This document shows, in pieces, positions 1 through 11,608 of a DNA stretch of 64,000 nucleotides; the first letter of the stretch is position 1; the number at the start of each line of letters is the position of its first letter. A model generated the notes under the pieces. It made no database searches. It worked only from the letters and a program-made list of their open reading frames with translations, and was not told the origin of the DNA. Position numbers and translations under genes: made by a program. This DNA comes from Fusarium oxysporum f. sp. lycopersici 4287 (Eukaryota; Ascomycota; Sordariomycetes; Hypocreales; Nectriaceae): NCBI RefSeq assembly GCF_000149955.1, contig NC_030989.1, positions 4,662,402 to 4,726,401 on the forward strand, given 5' to 3'.

Positions 1-3000
1 GGATCAAGTTTCAGAAGATATTGGATATGCTCAACCGGTACCAAGCCATCAGCAACAGCGAGTGAGACGAGATAGCCCCCGAATGTCACCCAACTACCAT
101 CTCGATGCATCTTATAGTCATGATTCAGAGAGTACTTAGCACGTAGAGTCTCTGCCAGCTTTCGTTCATCGTCATAACCCTCGACTAAAAGTTGAGCAAA
201 GACCGTGAGCCCTGAGTTACACTGCTCCTCCAATATCCCTGTCATACTCTTCCCCTGTCGTCTCTGTGAAGGGAACTCTTCAAGTGTCTTGATAAGCTCT
301 GGCAGGATCTTGGGGAAGTAGTGCGCTGCAAAGTGAAGCGCATTCCTCCCTCCTCTCTCCTTGGTGAGGATACCTGCACCTTGTCTGACGAAGGCCCGCA
401 CTGCCTCGATGTCTCTCCTCTCAATGGCGACATGAAGAAACAGTCTCGGTAGGTTCCACGAAGGATCATCGATGACAGTATCTGGAAAGACTTTCAGAAA
501 TGCATCGACAAAGAAACCGTATCCTCTGAAAGTGCACATCGTCAAGAAGGGATCTGTCGGTTGCTTCTTATCCACTCGTCGTCGCTCAATCAACACCGAG
601 CGGGCGTCTTCATCAGCTAGGAGGAAAATTACAGTCTCCAACTTTCCTTTGTACCCTTTACCTCCGACGCACATACAGTAGAAGCGCGTTCTTTGGAAAA
701 GAGCACTGAGTGCCTGAGCCTTGGCATCGCTGAGTTGACGTTGCGCTGACAACCCTAGAATCGCCACCAAGGCCTCTGAGGCAGCTAACATTCTTCGTAG
801 GAGATCGACGTCAAGCTGTTGCGCTGCATGAGTGATTGCCGTATCGAAGTTCAAGAAGCCGTCCCATCCTTGGACCTGTCTTGTCGCATCTGCTCCATAC
901 TCCAGCAACAGCTCAGTCGCCACTCCTCGAGAATAATCCCACGCTGCAAATGTAGTGTGAAGTGGAGTTGCGCCGTTCTTCATAGGGACATTGATGTCAA
1001 GACCGGCTGATAAGGCTATGTCGAATATCTCCTCGCAGTGCTCGCGTTTGGAGAACTGGGTTAGGGAGTGAAGGATCGTAGCTCCGTGGAGACTTTCTCG
1101 AATGGTGGGGTCAGCACCGTTATCGATGAGGAGTTTTGCCATGTCGAAATGGCCGCAGTGGCAGCTTAGAAGTAATGGTACCCAGCCGTGAGTGTTGCCG
1201 TGTGCGTTGACATCAGCGCCAAGCTCAACTAGAGCATGCGCCATGACAAGATCGTTCTTAACAGTTGCGATCTGAAGCAGCATGAAACCATCCTTATTGC
1301 AGCAGTTGAGACAGTCAAGTCGAGTGACTTCCTCTTTAAACTCACCTGTCCTTTCTGGGTCTATATTTTCCTTTCCTGCATCTTTGAGGCACGCAAGACG
1401 ATCAAAGTCGAATACTGGAGTGTCCATGTTTGGCTTCTCCTTCAGGAACAAAGGACTATTGCAATGGAGGAGAAACATATTAGGAAATCTGCGCTCAGTT
1501 GCGAGATATTCTTCGTACTTCTCTGGCCACTTGCGAGTCCAGGTCTTACCAAGGACCTGATTCGTTGAGAGATGCTTAGGAACTAAATGGTCAAAAAGTG
1601 TTCCTTGGGCAAGGCCGAATGTCTTGGTTCCATAAGACTCAATCTTTCTTAGTAACTCGGTTTCGCTCTCTGATGGTAAAGACGTATCGCATGCGTCGAA
1701 GATGTTTAGTATGACCGACAAGGCTTCTGAGTTCTCCATCATTGCTGCTCTCACGAGATGTTCCAGACCTTTGTTTGTTGACGGCTCGACAAGTTGTCCA
1801 TTGAGATATGCCCCAGCCAGGTGAAGTGGCGCAGCAGAGTCTTGTAGATCCCCTGACTCAACGCTCTCCCTCAAATCTCGAAAGGCTTCTTCTTGGGCCA
1901 CTCTGGGGATGAGAGATACGTTCAAAGTGTGCTCGAATGCAAACTGACATGTTAGTGACGCCAATCATGGAGCGTCTTACTTACATCAGGGACTTTGGCT
2001 ATAGCTCCATCAAAGATCTCTTCCATCCGAGAAATGAAGCCCTCACTATCTTGAGTATCCCCGTCCGGCTTCCAGTTCTTCTTAAACTTCTTCAGACTAG
2101 CTGACTTGAGGCTGTGGTCTTCGAAACAAGTTGCGAGCATTTCCTCAAACTCTGGGTTGTTGATCTTGATGGATATGACTTCGTCGTACATTTGCCGGAG
2201 TTGGATCAACATTTCGTCTTGGTCTATTTCATTTATCTGAGAGACAATAAGCAGATATATAAGGACATGGTCGACCAGCAGGGCAGTAGACTTTGAGCCT
2301 TCTTACCAATCCTGAATGTTTCTTCTCAAGCGCAGCCAGAGCACCCCTGGAATGTCAGCATCAGATCAAAACCACGATTGGGCTACATACTTGTATCCGT
2401 CTGCTGCAGGTCGTAGATCCTTAAACCACTCCAACGGGATGGTCGCCTTTCCAGTATGAAGCTGTTGCATGAGTCCCAGAAAAAGGTAACTCTGTATCGC
2501 CGATAATGACACCCTGTCCGAGGGTGAAGGTGCGCAAGTTCCGTCGAGAAAAGCGTAAACGAACTCTTCCTGCTGCTCTGTGAGAGTTGTTTTCTCTTTG
2601 ATGTTCATTACGAGTGTTGCGACAGCTGATCCTGACTGTTCTGGTGGTCTCGTCTTGATCTCTAACACTTCTCCCGGGCTCAATGACTCAAAGGGCGTGT
2701 AGCCGTTCATGAAAATGCTGGCAGTGAGCAGTCCCAGTGAGTAGATATCTGTTCTGTGAAGATCCTCCAATCTGATCGGCTCTTCTGCATCGAGCTCGGG
2801 TGCCATCCAAGGAAGACTACCGATTCTCGCCTGGAATAGATTTTCGGACTTGTAATCGTCTAGGATCACCGCATACCCAAAGTCGCAAAGTTTGGCCCGG
2901 ATTGGTGGAAGACCAGTTTTGTCGAGGAGATCATGCTGGTGTTCGTCCAGGCCGGATGTGAAGACGAGCACATTCGTTGGCTTTAGATCAGCATGAACGA

Positions 3001-3631
3001 TCCCATGAGCGTGGAGAAACTGGAGCGCGCGACCGATGTTCATGGATATTGCCAATTGGGACTTGAAGTCGACTTTGTTAGAAGAGAGATACTCCGTCAA
3101 AGTCCCTTCATCAGCAGCTTCAAGCAAGACCTGTGGCCAGAATCGTCCAACACTGGGCGACTCGCTCCACGAAATGGCTAGCATCGAAACAATAAAGTCG
3201 CATTGTCGAATCGTCTCATTTGATAGAACTCGTATCTCATTGATGGCAGCGGCAAGCTGAGGCGAGTCACTCGCGACTCCTTGAGAGGTAACAATCTTTT
3301 TAGTCACATATCGTCGAAACTTCTGGCTATCCTTCGCTTTCTGAATCCAATCGCGTACTCCGGGTGTCGCATTGATAAAGTCCTCATCTGCATCAAGACT
3401 AAGTTCTTCAGCTGATGCAAACACTGCGAATGAAGCGCCTGCACCAGCTGAAAGGATATTCATGCTGGCGATGACATTGTTCTGGGCACTGAGGATTGGG
3501 ACATCGAGTGCGACGGCGACAGCCAAGAATTCGGCTTGGCCTTTGACGGCATATGTCTTATCGGGTCGGTTGATCAGTTCTGTCGCTGAGAAATCAGCGG
3601 AATATGTCGAAAATGATTGAAAGTCGCCCAT
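1..3631 (-). CDS. Protein kinase-ankyrin repeat protein (3' end outside window)
   Basis: Starts at the ATG at 3629-3631 and stays open to the left edge, so the C-terminus is missing. The first about 415 residues form a protein kinase: a degenerate N-lobe with VTKK (candidate ATP-binding Lys), an EIRVL helix (candidate Glu), a catalytic loop HADLKPTN (the usual Arg before Asp is Ala, so a non-RD kinase), CDFG and MAPE. After short exons between about 1,980 and 2,400, a long exon (1 to about 1,950) encodes a linker and then ankyrin repeats, for example GWVPLLLSCHCGHFD and NGATPLHT. One intron is clear (donor after KVPD near 1,985); I could not make the phase of the junction around 2,307-2,391 fit, so that part of the model is provisional. 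Kinase-ankyrin architectures occur widely in fungi and in animal RIPK4/ANKK1. It is divergent from the HeLo gene, with about 340 bp between them. Role inferred: signalling kinase. Confidence 0.8.
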
Positions 3632-3971
3632 TTTGACTGTACATGAAATTTGCGATCCTGCCCGCGTCTGAAGTGTGGGATGGCTTCTTATTTCACGCAG
3701 GGTTCGGAATGTAAGGTTGATTTCCTCGCTAGGCTGAAACCAGGTTGTGACATATCTCAGCCATGTCTCGATCTAGACCAATGAACTACGATATTCGCTC
3801 TCACGAGCTTACGGAATCACTGCACGAATTTCAGCTTGGGCGCCGAAAATGAGGGGTTCCGGCACTATTGATTACCTGCATTGGCTTATCAGGGTCTAGA
3901 TCGCCAGTCAAACCATCAAACCTGCTTCTTTGCGCAACCTCTTCCTTTCAACCCACTTCCCCCACGCCGAA
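3632..3971. promoter_or_regulatory. Divergent intergenic region between kinase-ankyrin and HeLo genes
   Basis: About 340 bp separate the two start codons, which point away from each other, so both promoters must lie here or overlap. I see no clear TATA box or repeated motif. The arrangement allows co-regulation of the pair, but the sequence does not prove it. Confidence 0.5.
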
Positions 3972-5792
3972 ATGTCTGGCTTTGAGATACCAGCCTTTAT
4001 TATCGGCCTCGGTGGTTTGATCTCAGTTTTTGAGAAGGGCTTTGAAGTATGGCGCGTTATTCGAAGAGCCGACGATTTTGGGGACGATGTTGCAGATTGG
4101 ATGTGCAAGTTGGAGATGGAGTTCTTTCGATTCCAGACGTGGTGGACTGCTTTGGAGCATCTTGCGATCACGAAAAAGTCGTCGCATTCTGTTCTCAATG
4201 TTCCGCTTCAGTCTTCGCCTCTACAGGTGACGCTGGATAAGCAGTTCGGCAAACCCATTATTGATGCTGCGACTAGCGTCTTGAGACTTCTTGAGAAAAT
4301 TGAGGGGATTCTCCAGCGGAACGGCGTATTGGTGGTCATGCAGGCAGAGCCGGCCGTGACGGATCATGACGGAGACCTTGGAGAGGCCACTGCGAAATCG
4401 AGACAACGGCTCAAGCGCTTCGCCAATGAACTTTTGAAGCATACACCATGGACAACTCGGATCAGACACAGCACGAGTCCATGGAGAGAAGACACTGACA
4501 AAACCGCACTCGATGATTCACTTGAGTCCATGATATACTGGAACAATACTCTCTACAGCATACTGCCTCAGAATATTCGGGACAGTATTCTCGAGCTTGG
4601 AATCGCAGGCTACGCTCTGGACTCGCCAGAAAACATTAAGGACATCGTCAACTTATCCAACAATCGCAATGGGACACTGAGCCAAAGCGCCAAGCTCATG
4701 ACGATACGATGGCGCTTCAAAGACGGCTCGGATTTGAGCATGGATCTCGATGCTATCCTCCAAAAGATGGAACTCAAAGAGGCTGCATTCGAAGGTCTCG
4801 TCGCAGCAGATGTCTTTAAAGGATGTCAATACACAATATCGCAGTACGCATCTCAAGATGGTCAGATCTCGCGAGTTCTCATTGAATGGATACCTATTCC
4901 AAAAGATTTTGGTGCTTATAAACTGGCTCACTCTCGCATGGCACAGATCTCGTGGACTTTACAGCAGATTGGAACTTTCTCGGCAATACAGGCTTATCCT
5001 GCTCTTGGATTCGTCGAGTTTGGGAGCGCCAGATCTTTTGGTCTCGTGTCGACCTTACCTCGCAGCTTTACGTCCTCTACCAAGGTGTATACGCTTTACG
5101 ATATGCTATCTGGTGGCCAAAAATCGGCGGCCGGTAGTAAATCAGCTTCGCGAGTGCAGCATGCTCTTCCAAGTCTGAACCAACGCCTCCAGCTTGCTTC
5201 AAAGCTGGCCATGGGATTTTACACTTTTCTCTTAACTCGATGGCATCACGAGCGGTTCAATTCTCTGCACATCGCATTTCTCACAGATGAAGGGGACGCA
5301 AAGTCGAAGACACTTGACCTTACTCAACCTATCATCGGCGGCTTCGCGATCTCACGACCAGATTCACCTACCGAACTATCCATCTCAGCATCAGTGGAGG
5401 ATACAGAAGTCGTATACCTGCATCCTGATATACGCAAGCGACTGAAATCGGGATCCAAACAAAACGGTGACGAACAGCGCTTCCAGCGGGTCCACGATAT
5501 CTACACTGTTGGACTATTACTTGCTGAGATTGGCTACTGGCGGCCCATTGCAAAGGTTGCTGAATCTGGGTCCAAGGGCTCGAAAGCAGACTCGATGTCC
5601 CCTGAGCAGTTCAAAGAAGCTGTTGTCAAGAAGTGTAAATCGGATCTAGCCTTCTTCGCCGGCGAGACTTACAGGGATATCACGCTGCGATGCTTACTGG
5701 CTGGTGAGTCCGGCGGGGTTCAGGCGGAGAATGATACTGCTGGATTGAACAACTTGTATTGGGACGTTGGAATAAATTTGATGACTAGTTAG
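3972..5792 (+). CDS. HeLo-domain protein with C-terminal kinase-like domain
   Basis: Single-exon gene of 606 residues. I chose the ATG at 3972 (GCCGAAATG context), where the HeLo signature starts (MSGFEIPAFIIGLGG); the frame is open further upstream but without an ATG. Residues 1 to about 220 match the HeLo/prion-inhibition family: a hydrophobic N-terminal helix, then acidic-aromatic helices with LEMEFFRFQTWW. The C-terminal half resembles the degenerate kinase fold seen in such proteins: the catalytic-loop equivalent reads RFNSLHIAFL without HRD, the DFG position reads GGF, and helix F reads VHDIYTVGLLLAEIGYWRPI. It is therefore probably a pseudokinase. HeLo domains are membrane-targeting four-helix-type bundles, and HET-S and MLKL belong to this wider class. 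The inferred role is membrane-acting cell-death executor or regulator. No amyloid (HET-s-type) motif was seen. Confidence 0.82.
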   Translation: MSGFEIPAFIIGLGGLISVFEKGFEVWRVIRRADDFGDDVADWMCKLEMEFFRFQTWWTALEHLAITKKSSHSVLNVPLQSSPLQVTLDKQFGKPIIDAATSVLRLLEKIEGILQRNGVLVVMQAEPAVTDHDGDLGEATAKSRQRLKRFANELLKHTPWTTRIRHSTSPWREDTDKTALDDSLESMIYWNNTLYSILPQNIRDSILELGIAGYALDSPENIKDIVNLSNNRNGTLSQSAKLMTIRWRFKDGSDLSMDLDAILQKMELKEAAFEGLVAADVFKGCQYTISQYASQDGQISRVLIEWIPIPKDFGAYKLAHSRMAQISWTLQQIGTFSAIQAYPALGFVEFGSARSFGLVSTLPRSFTSSTKVYTLYDMLSGGQKSAAGSKSASRVQHALPSLNQRLQLASKLAMGFYTFLLTRWHHERFNSLHIAFLTDEGDAKSKTLDLTQPIIGGFAISRPDSPTELSISASVEDTEVVYLHPDIRKRLKSGSKQNGDEQRFQRVHDIYTVGLLLAEIGYWRPIAKVAESGSKGSKADSMSPEQFKEAVVKKCKSDLAFFAGETYRDITLRCLLAGESGGVQAENDTAGLNNLYWDVGINLMTS

Positions 5793-6085
5793 ACATTGTA
5801 GAGCAGAAGACTATCTCACACTGATCGTCCGTTGGATAGTGAAGATATTCAGGTGGTTGGGGAGGCAGCCGAGTCAAGTCCGACGGATCTGACAGCGAAT
5901 GCATCCACTTACAGGGGCTGAGCTAGGCAGAACGCCCTCCGCCTGCACTAAAATAGGCACACGATGCATGTCTTGGCAGAAGGATTCACAGTGCTGAGAT
6001 TATAAGAATCACGATGAAGATACGATAATTATCACCAACAGACAGAGTATCACACATAAACATCACAGTTTCAATTAACTATATC

Positions 6086-7341
6086 ATGGCTTCAATCGAT
6101 GCGCCTCCAATTGACTTTACCAACTTCTCATACCAACATCTTCCCTCATCATCATCAATTCGTTTACTCTCATTTATCAAAAGACCTCGCCAGCTTTCAC
6201 CTCCTTCAATACTAGGTGAACCTTTACTAGAATGCATCCTCGAAACAGTCGACATCAACGAGGCCCCAGATTTCGATCTCATCTCTTCCACATGGGGGAA
6301 CCCAGATAGTGCTGATCCAGGCGACATTGACGAATACGGGCCTATGCATCGCTATCCCATCGCCATCAATGGAAAGTTGATGTTTCTGCCGAAAAACATC
6401 TACGAAGCTCTCAAGATGGCTCAAAAGGTCAATGATCCCGTTGAGAAGCGCAATGAACTCTTCTTGGAGACAGAGTTGATGACAGCTGTGGAAAACAATC
6501 ATCGACCAAAGGTTCAACGGCTGCTAGAACAAGGTGCTCATATCCATGCGCAGGATTGTTTCGGCAAGACAGCAATGCATCACGCAGCACAACTTGGTCA
6601 TTTTGATATCATCAACATCCTTCTCGACTATGGTGCCAGTATGAAGGTAATTGACTCGCATGGTAAAACGCCAATGGACTACATCACATACACGAAGCCA
6701 AAGGACTGGGAAAATGTTGAAGAAATTGCTTATAAGATGCAAAAGACGCCAGCGAAAGAGAACTTGTTCCTATTCCGGAGGTTGTTCGGGTTGGGAGACC
6801 GATGTGGATTGATGCAATTTGTATCGATCAGAGCAATTCGGAGGAGCGATCTAATCATGGTTCTTTGATCGCGCAGATTTACTGCCGTGCTAACTCTGTC
6901 ATCGCCTGGGTTGGAGTTCAGAACGACAATACTAAGCTTGCGCCAGAAGCCATCTTATCAATCCTTCGAGCTGATGGCAAAGACGTGGATGAAACCATGT
7001 CTGATGAAACTCTTTCTGTCGCAAATGCTGGATGTTCATATATCCCCTCTGATGAAGAAAAGTCCTCCATCATCGGATTTCTGAGACGATCTTGGTTTGA
7101 ACGGGAAGACCTGATGCACGAGGTTGCTTTCGGGAGAGCAATTACTGTTTACTGCGGCATGGATGCGCTTCTATTTTCATCTATAATGGAATTTTTCAGA
7201 CGAGAGACATATAGTGGTACATTCTTGCCTCCTGACCTTCAAGTTTGGTCTTTGCTTGGAAGTACAGGTTCGAAGAAACGAAGCTCACTGGGCTCGAGAT
7301 CAAGGAGGAAGAGGATGCGGCGAGATTCGATTTCTGGATGA
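6086..7341 (+). pseudogene. HET-domain protein with ankyrin repeats inserted in the HET domain; model broken or spliced
   Basis: The first part (6086-6868) starts at an ATG and carries the N-terminal HET block (ISSTWGNPD, YPIAINGK, LPKNIYEALKMAQ). Where the domain normally continues there are about 100 residues of ankyrin repeat (GKTAMHHAAQLGHFDIINIL). The second HET block, MWIDAICIDQSNSEE then IYCRANSVIAWVG, follows in another frame (to 7341). The frames can be joined by an intron 6647-6780 (donor AAG/GTAATT, acceptor CGGAG, 134 nt), but this would remove sequence that reads as ankyrin (SHGKTPMDYI), so a frameshift near 6790 is equally possible. The tail after about 7250 changes frame again. 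HET proteins are usually much longer, so this copy looks truncated or decaying. HET domains are cell-death inducers in heterokaryon incompatibility. Confidence 0.6.
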
Positions 7342-7469
7342 TTTGTTGGGTTCGGTCCGCATTTTCCTACTACCGTTCCTTCTGTCATATTTCGATACTT
7401 AGCATGCTCCTATAAACAAACTTTCTATCTCATCCTGGTCTCAATCGAAAAACTGCCTGTAGCCAGGTT

Positions 7470-8975
7470 TTAAATCGAAAACTCGTAAGCGAAGGCTGTA
7501 GCATTTGTAGGCGGGTTGACAGAAATTACCAGCTGTGGTTCAAAATTAGCTCGACCACTAAACTAGAAAGAAGGGCACGCAGATAAGGCGGCGCTTAACA
7601 AGAGGGGCTACTCACCGTATTGGACGAATAAGTATACTTCTGCTCCCCCAGATCAAGAGGACCATCAGCCTTTCCATTCGGCCCGGCCCAGTCGAATCGA
7701 TAAGTTCGGACCTTTGCCGTGCCCTTCTTGGGGAGACCTACTGCTTCCAGGCCGCTGACTTTGATGCTATACTTTGCTTGAACGGTTCTGGTGCCGGCTA
7801 GAATCTTGATTTTATGGCCTTCCTTGGTGGCAAAGACATCAAACTTCAAATCCGACGAAGCTTTCGTCAAGAGTCTCTTTCCTACCATGGCAGCATAGTA
7901 CTTGTATACCTGCCACTCGCCATTGGGATAGTAGGTACCCTCTGACGTCCCGGTCGTGCTGTAGACCAAATTGCCCATCCAGTTGTGCAGATTGGATCCA
8001 CTACCCCAGTTCGCGCGCAGACCTCGGATGTCGTGGCGCTCTAGTTGAGAAAGGTAGTAGACTGAGTTGGCTGGATTTTGCTCGTCGACTGCTGCATACT
8101 CATTGACATCAACTGGCTTTTCAGGAACACCGTATTGCGCCCGCAAGGTAGTAAAGTCGGGGATTGTGGTATCGGGCTCACGTTCCCAAGCACCAATCTG
8201 ATGCCAAGAGAAATGATCAGGGACTGTCTTGTTGCCCGCTACTGACTGTAACCAGGTATGCCATTTATCATCGGACAGAATGGGAGAATGTGCCATGGCT
8301 GGGCCGCTGAGAAGGGTTCCTGGAAGTGCTTTTCTAATTTTGACCCAGTCAGCTCTCTGAAGAGCCATATGCATTAGTGTTTATGACTTACCGAAGTAGC
8401 TCTGTCGCCCGATTGTAATACTCCAGAAACTGAGGCCACGAGCGATCCCAGAAGATATCAATATCCGGCTCGTTCCAAACGTCAATCACAAGACCTTCCA
8501 ACATGTTATGAGACTTCAAGTCAGATACGAGCTGATTCCAGAATAATTCCATCTCTGTCCAATTACCATTATCACCAGGAAACGGAGAGCTTGATCCCTG
8601 TCCGCCATCTGCACCCCAAAGGTCGTGAGGCAACAAGATAAACTCGGCGTTGTAATTGCGCGTGGTGTGGTAGTTGGATAGAGTTGAGTTGAAGCGGCCG
8701 AGGTACCCTTCATAGCCTCCTCGAGCCCAACCTAACGATGGGATCTGAGCACCGCCGCCGCGATTTACGTTGAACTTGATGCCAGTCACCAAGTAATCTG
8801 GGATCGAGGTGTCGACGCTTGTTCCGTTATCAGGCCAGCCGTAGATGAAACCTGATCCGAGAGCCTGTGCTGGTCCATGGTTCTTGGCGAGGTCGACAAT
8901 TGCTGTGCCTTGTGCCTGTGCAGCGACGTTGGTGACTAGAGCCAGCACCACAGTGGTGACAGTGGCGGGCTGCAT
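7470..8975 (-). CDS. Secreted glycoside hydrolase, GH39-like (clan GH-A)
   Basis: Three exons. I start at the ATG at 8975, which gives a signal peptide (MQPATVTTVVLALVTNVAAQ). The first intron lies at about 8355-8391 and a second at 7533-7615 (donor GTGAGT, branch GCTAAT, acceptor CACAG), giving a short last exon that ends at the stop at 7470-7472. The catalytic barrel shows VIDVWNEPD, where the Glu is the probable acid/base, and PVDVNEYAAVDE, where the Glu is the probable nucleophile. A C-terminal beta-rich domain follows (about residues 320-460), as in GH39-type enzymes. The specificity (xylosidase, arabinosidase or other) cannot be told from sequence. Secretion suggests action on plant or fungal wall polysaccharide. 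Confidence 0.72.
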
Positions 8976-10393
8976 CTTGGACAAGATCATTTCCCAGAGT
9001 GATATTCTCAGTCGGAACAAATCAGCTCTAATCTATTGTCCATCTCACTTTTTGCCATCTAGGGCAGGCTACGGGGTACTTATCAGTTTTCTAGTCTTGG
9101 CTGTATGTTCTTACAAGATGGCACGATTTCCCCACCGCGATGTAGATCCCCCGCAGGAGTTCCTAAACAGGTAATCTCATGGTTGGGAGCAGTAGAATAA
9201 ACTACCCCGAGAGTTTGCCCCGGTGGGACAGGCTAAACGCATCATGTAAGTTTGAAAGTATTATGTCTAAGATGTAATGTCTTGGCCAACCGCGGAAGCC
9301 TTCAACTAGGGATACTACGTCTATTCAAGCCTGATTGGATCAGACTATTTATGTCGATTTGGTTAGTGTACGCCAACTTTCTGCTCTGAATCGGACTTCC
9401 TATGTAAAGCCGTTATGATCTGGATATCAGTGAATGTCAATATGCTGCAAGTATTTTGACTGCCGCTTTCCTGCTTGTCAAAGGGAAAACAGTATCACGC
9501 CACTGGCGATTATAAAGGTCTGCCAAAATTTATCCGGCTAAAGAGCAAGGTAATTTTCAACAGAAATCAGGTTGCTTAGGAAAATGGCCTTGCTCTTCAG
9601 AAATGCCGCGTCAGATGCTTATGTATCGACTGGGATTCCCCGCATGATCTACTGTATGCCGTGCATGCGCACCTATTGTAAACCCTGCTCTAGAGACGCG
9701 GGATGAGCATTGAACCGGAACAATTAATAGGGTTCAAGATTGAACTCAAATACCGATTTGCTATTGGCAAAATATAGTCAAGGCTTCTTACTTGCTCATT
9801 GGAATTAAATCAATAAATTTAGCAATCATGGCTCTCCTAATTATCAGATGGTGCAAAACTGCTCCAACTAGCCTCTCCCAATGCCACAGTTAGTCCCATG
9901 CTACAAGCATCCAGCTAACAGGCCAGGCCTTCGAATTTTAATTGCTTCTTAAAGTAGATACAATTATATCAAATATATTCCATTACTCAAATTTTATTCT
10001 AGCATTCCTTTAACTCAGTAATGAATTATCTAAGTTTAATTTTGTGCATGATGGAGATCCTGCAGGGTAGCAAGCAGGGATACAAAGAAGTCAACCTATA
10101 GAAAGCTACTTATCTCTCTAAATCAAGTAGCCCGTTTCATCCGCCTCACTTAACAATCTCGCTTAATTTTCTAAATTTCACTCTATTAATAAACATCAAC
10201 TCTCTATTGGCCTCTTAGATAGGTTTATTGTACTCTTTGCAGGAAGTAGGCCTATACAGTATTGGCTGTATGGCAGAACAACAGAATGAAGTGGCGTTAT
10301 GCTCGGCTCGCTTTGCGCAATTGCAAACAAATAGATAGAATATTTATACATGTAAAAGTAATTATTGCACTTATCTGAAAGCTATTCTAAACT
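8976..10393. other. Intergenic region with an AT-rich stretch
   Basis: I see no gene in about 1.4 kb. The part from about 9,840 to 10,380 is visibly AT-rich, with many short A/T runs, unlike the flanks. It could be a decayed, RIP-affected repeat, but I found no terminal repeat or coding remnant to support a named element. Confidence 0.4.
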
Positions 10394-11608
10394 CTATGTT
10401 TGTTCGGTCGTCATTACAACCCGCGTCTGCTTCAAGATGTACTTCTGACTATCCCCATCATCAATACTCTGCCTAACCTTGTCATCATTGCCAAAACCCA
10501 CTCGTGTTGTCATTCCCGATCGAAAGTCATTCAACTCTAAGCTTGACTTTTGGTTCTCAGAAACAATCCGGGTATGCTTATTTCCCGAGATATGAGGTGG
10601 GTTCATTCGACTCGAGATTCCGTTCGAGCCAGTGTTGCTGGCGTAGGTGCTGCGGAACACGGGGAGGTTGAGAAGTGGACGAAGGGCAGGCATCGAGCCG
10701 GCGATGATTCCGATGCCCTCTTCCACAATAGACCATAGGCCGATTGCGCCGGTGCTGTACATGAATTCTTCGGGGTTGTTGTAGAGTGTGAGATAGCCGA
10801 GTCGGACAACGGTTGCGCAACTGGCACTGCAAGATGTTAGCGTTGCCACCAAGATCACATGTCTGACTTACAAAGCACCAAGTCCAAGCATAACAATGAC
10901 CGGAAGCTTCACCCTATTCTTCATCTGGATATTCCACAGCAAAAGGCCGGGAAGGATAGCCAGCGTCCAATCTACGATGATCGAAACAGCAGAAAAGAAG
11001 AACCCAACGCTGCTGTTAAGCTTCGTATTGCAGTAGCCGTGTGTCGTTTCTCCCCAAAGTGTTGTGATCGGATGGCAAACGTTCGCTGTAGCAAGGATAA
11101 AGATTATCGCGGTAATAACAGTCATGGCGATGAGACCCCAGAGGGTCCAGACGAAACGACGGCGCGCATCACAGATTCGCAGCATGGTGACGCAAATGCT
11201 GGCTTTGATCGGGACGGAGCAGGCGGAGTAGAAGAATTGGGCGATGAAGAAGAGCTGCGACGTGATACATTAGCGATTGCACCATGACTGCTGGAAAGGT
11301 ATGTACCTTTGTTCCCATCATAACATCCTTTGCTTCAATAGCATCTCTATGCTGACCTGCTCCGTGGAAACAGCACGTAATAACCAGCGCTGCCGTGACC
11401 GTATACAGCATCTGTCTCTCGTCAGCCAGAGTCTCCCCAAACCAGCCAAAATGCGTACCAAACCCGCAAACATCAGCCAGTCATCCAAGCCAAGATTGTT
11501 TTTCCATTTTCGAACTCCAAGGCGCGCGCTGAGAAAGATCCACGATAGCGTGAGCATCACAATAGTGATCCATAGAAGGGGTACGCCCTCACCGGCTACT
11601 CGAGCCAT
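10394..11608 (-). CDS. Pth11-like integral membrane protein (fungal rhodopsin-type domain)
   Basis: Starts at the ATG at 11608. Four exons can be read: the first ends in the LDDWLMFAGL motif; the second (MLYTVTAALVITCCFHGAG) follows; the third carries four hydrophobic helices, starting LFFIAQFFYSACS and including GYCNTKLNSSVGFFFSA and DWTLAILPGLLLW; the last has IGLWSIVEEGIGIIAGSMPALRPLL and a polar tail. Donors GTACGC, GTACAT and GTAAGT give continuous frames. These are the landmarks of the fungal rhodopsin-domain family that includes Pth11-like receptors (conserved GLDDW, IWSxVE and MPALRPL). Seven membrane spans are expected, with a cytoplasmic C-terminus of about 100 residues. There is no CFEM domain, so it belongs to the non-CFEM subgroup. 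Ligand unknown. Confidence 0.8.

Noticed and set aside
3930..3971. Longer N-terminus for the HeLo gene
   Set aside because: The frame is open but has no ATG; the HeLo signature begins at the ATG at 3972.
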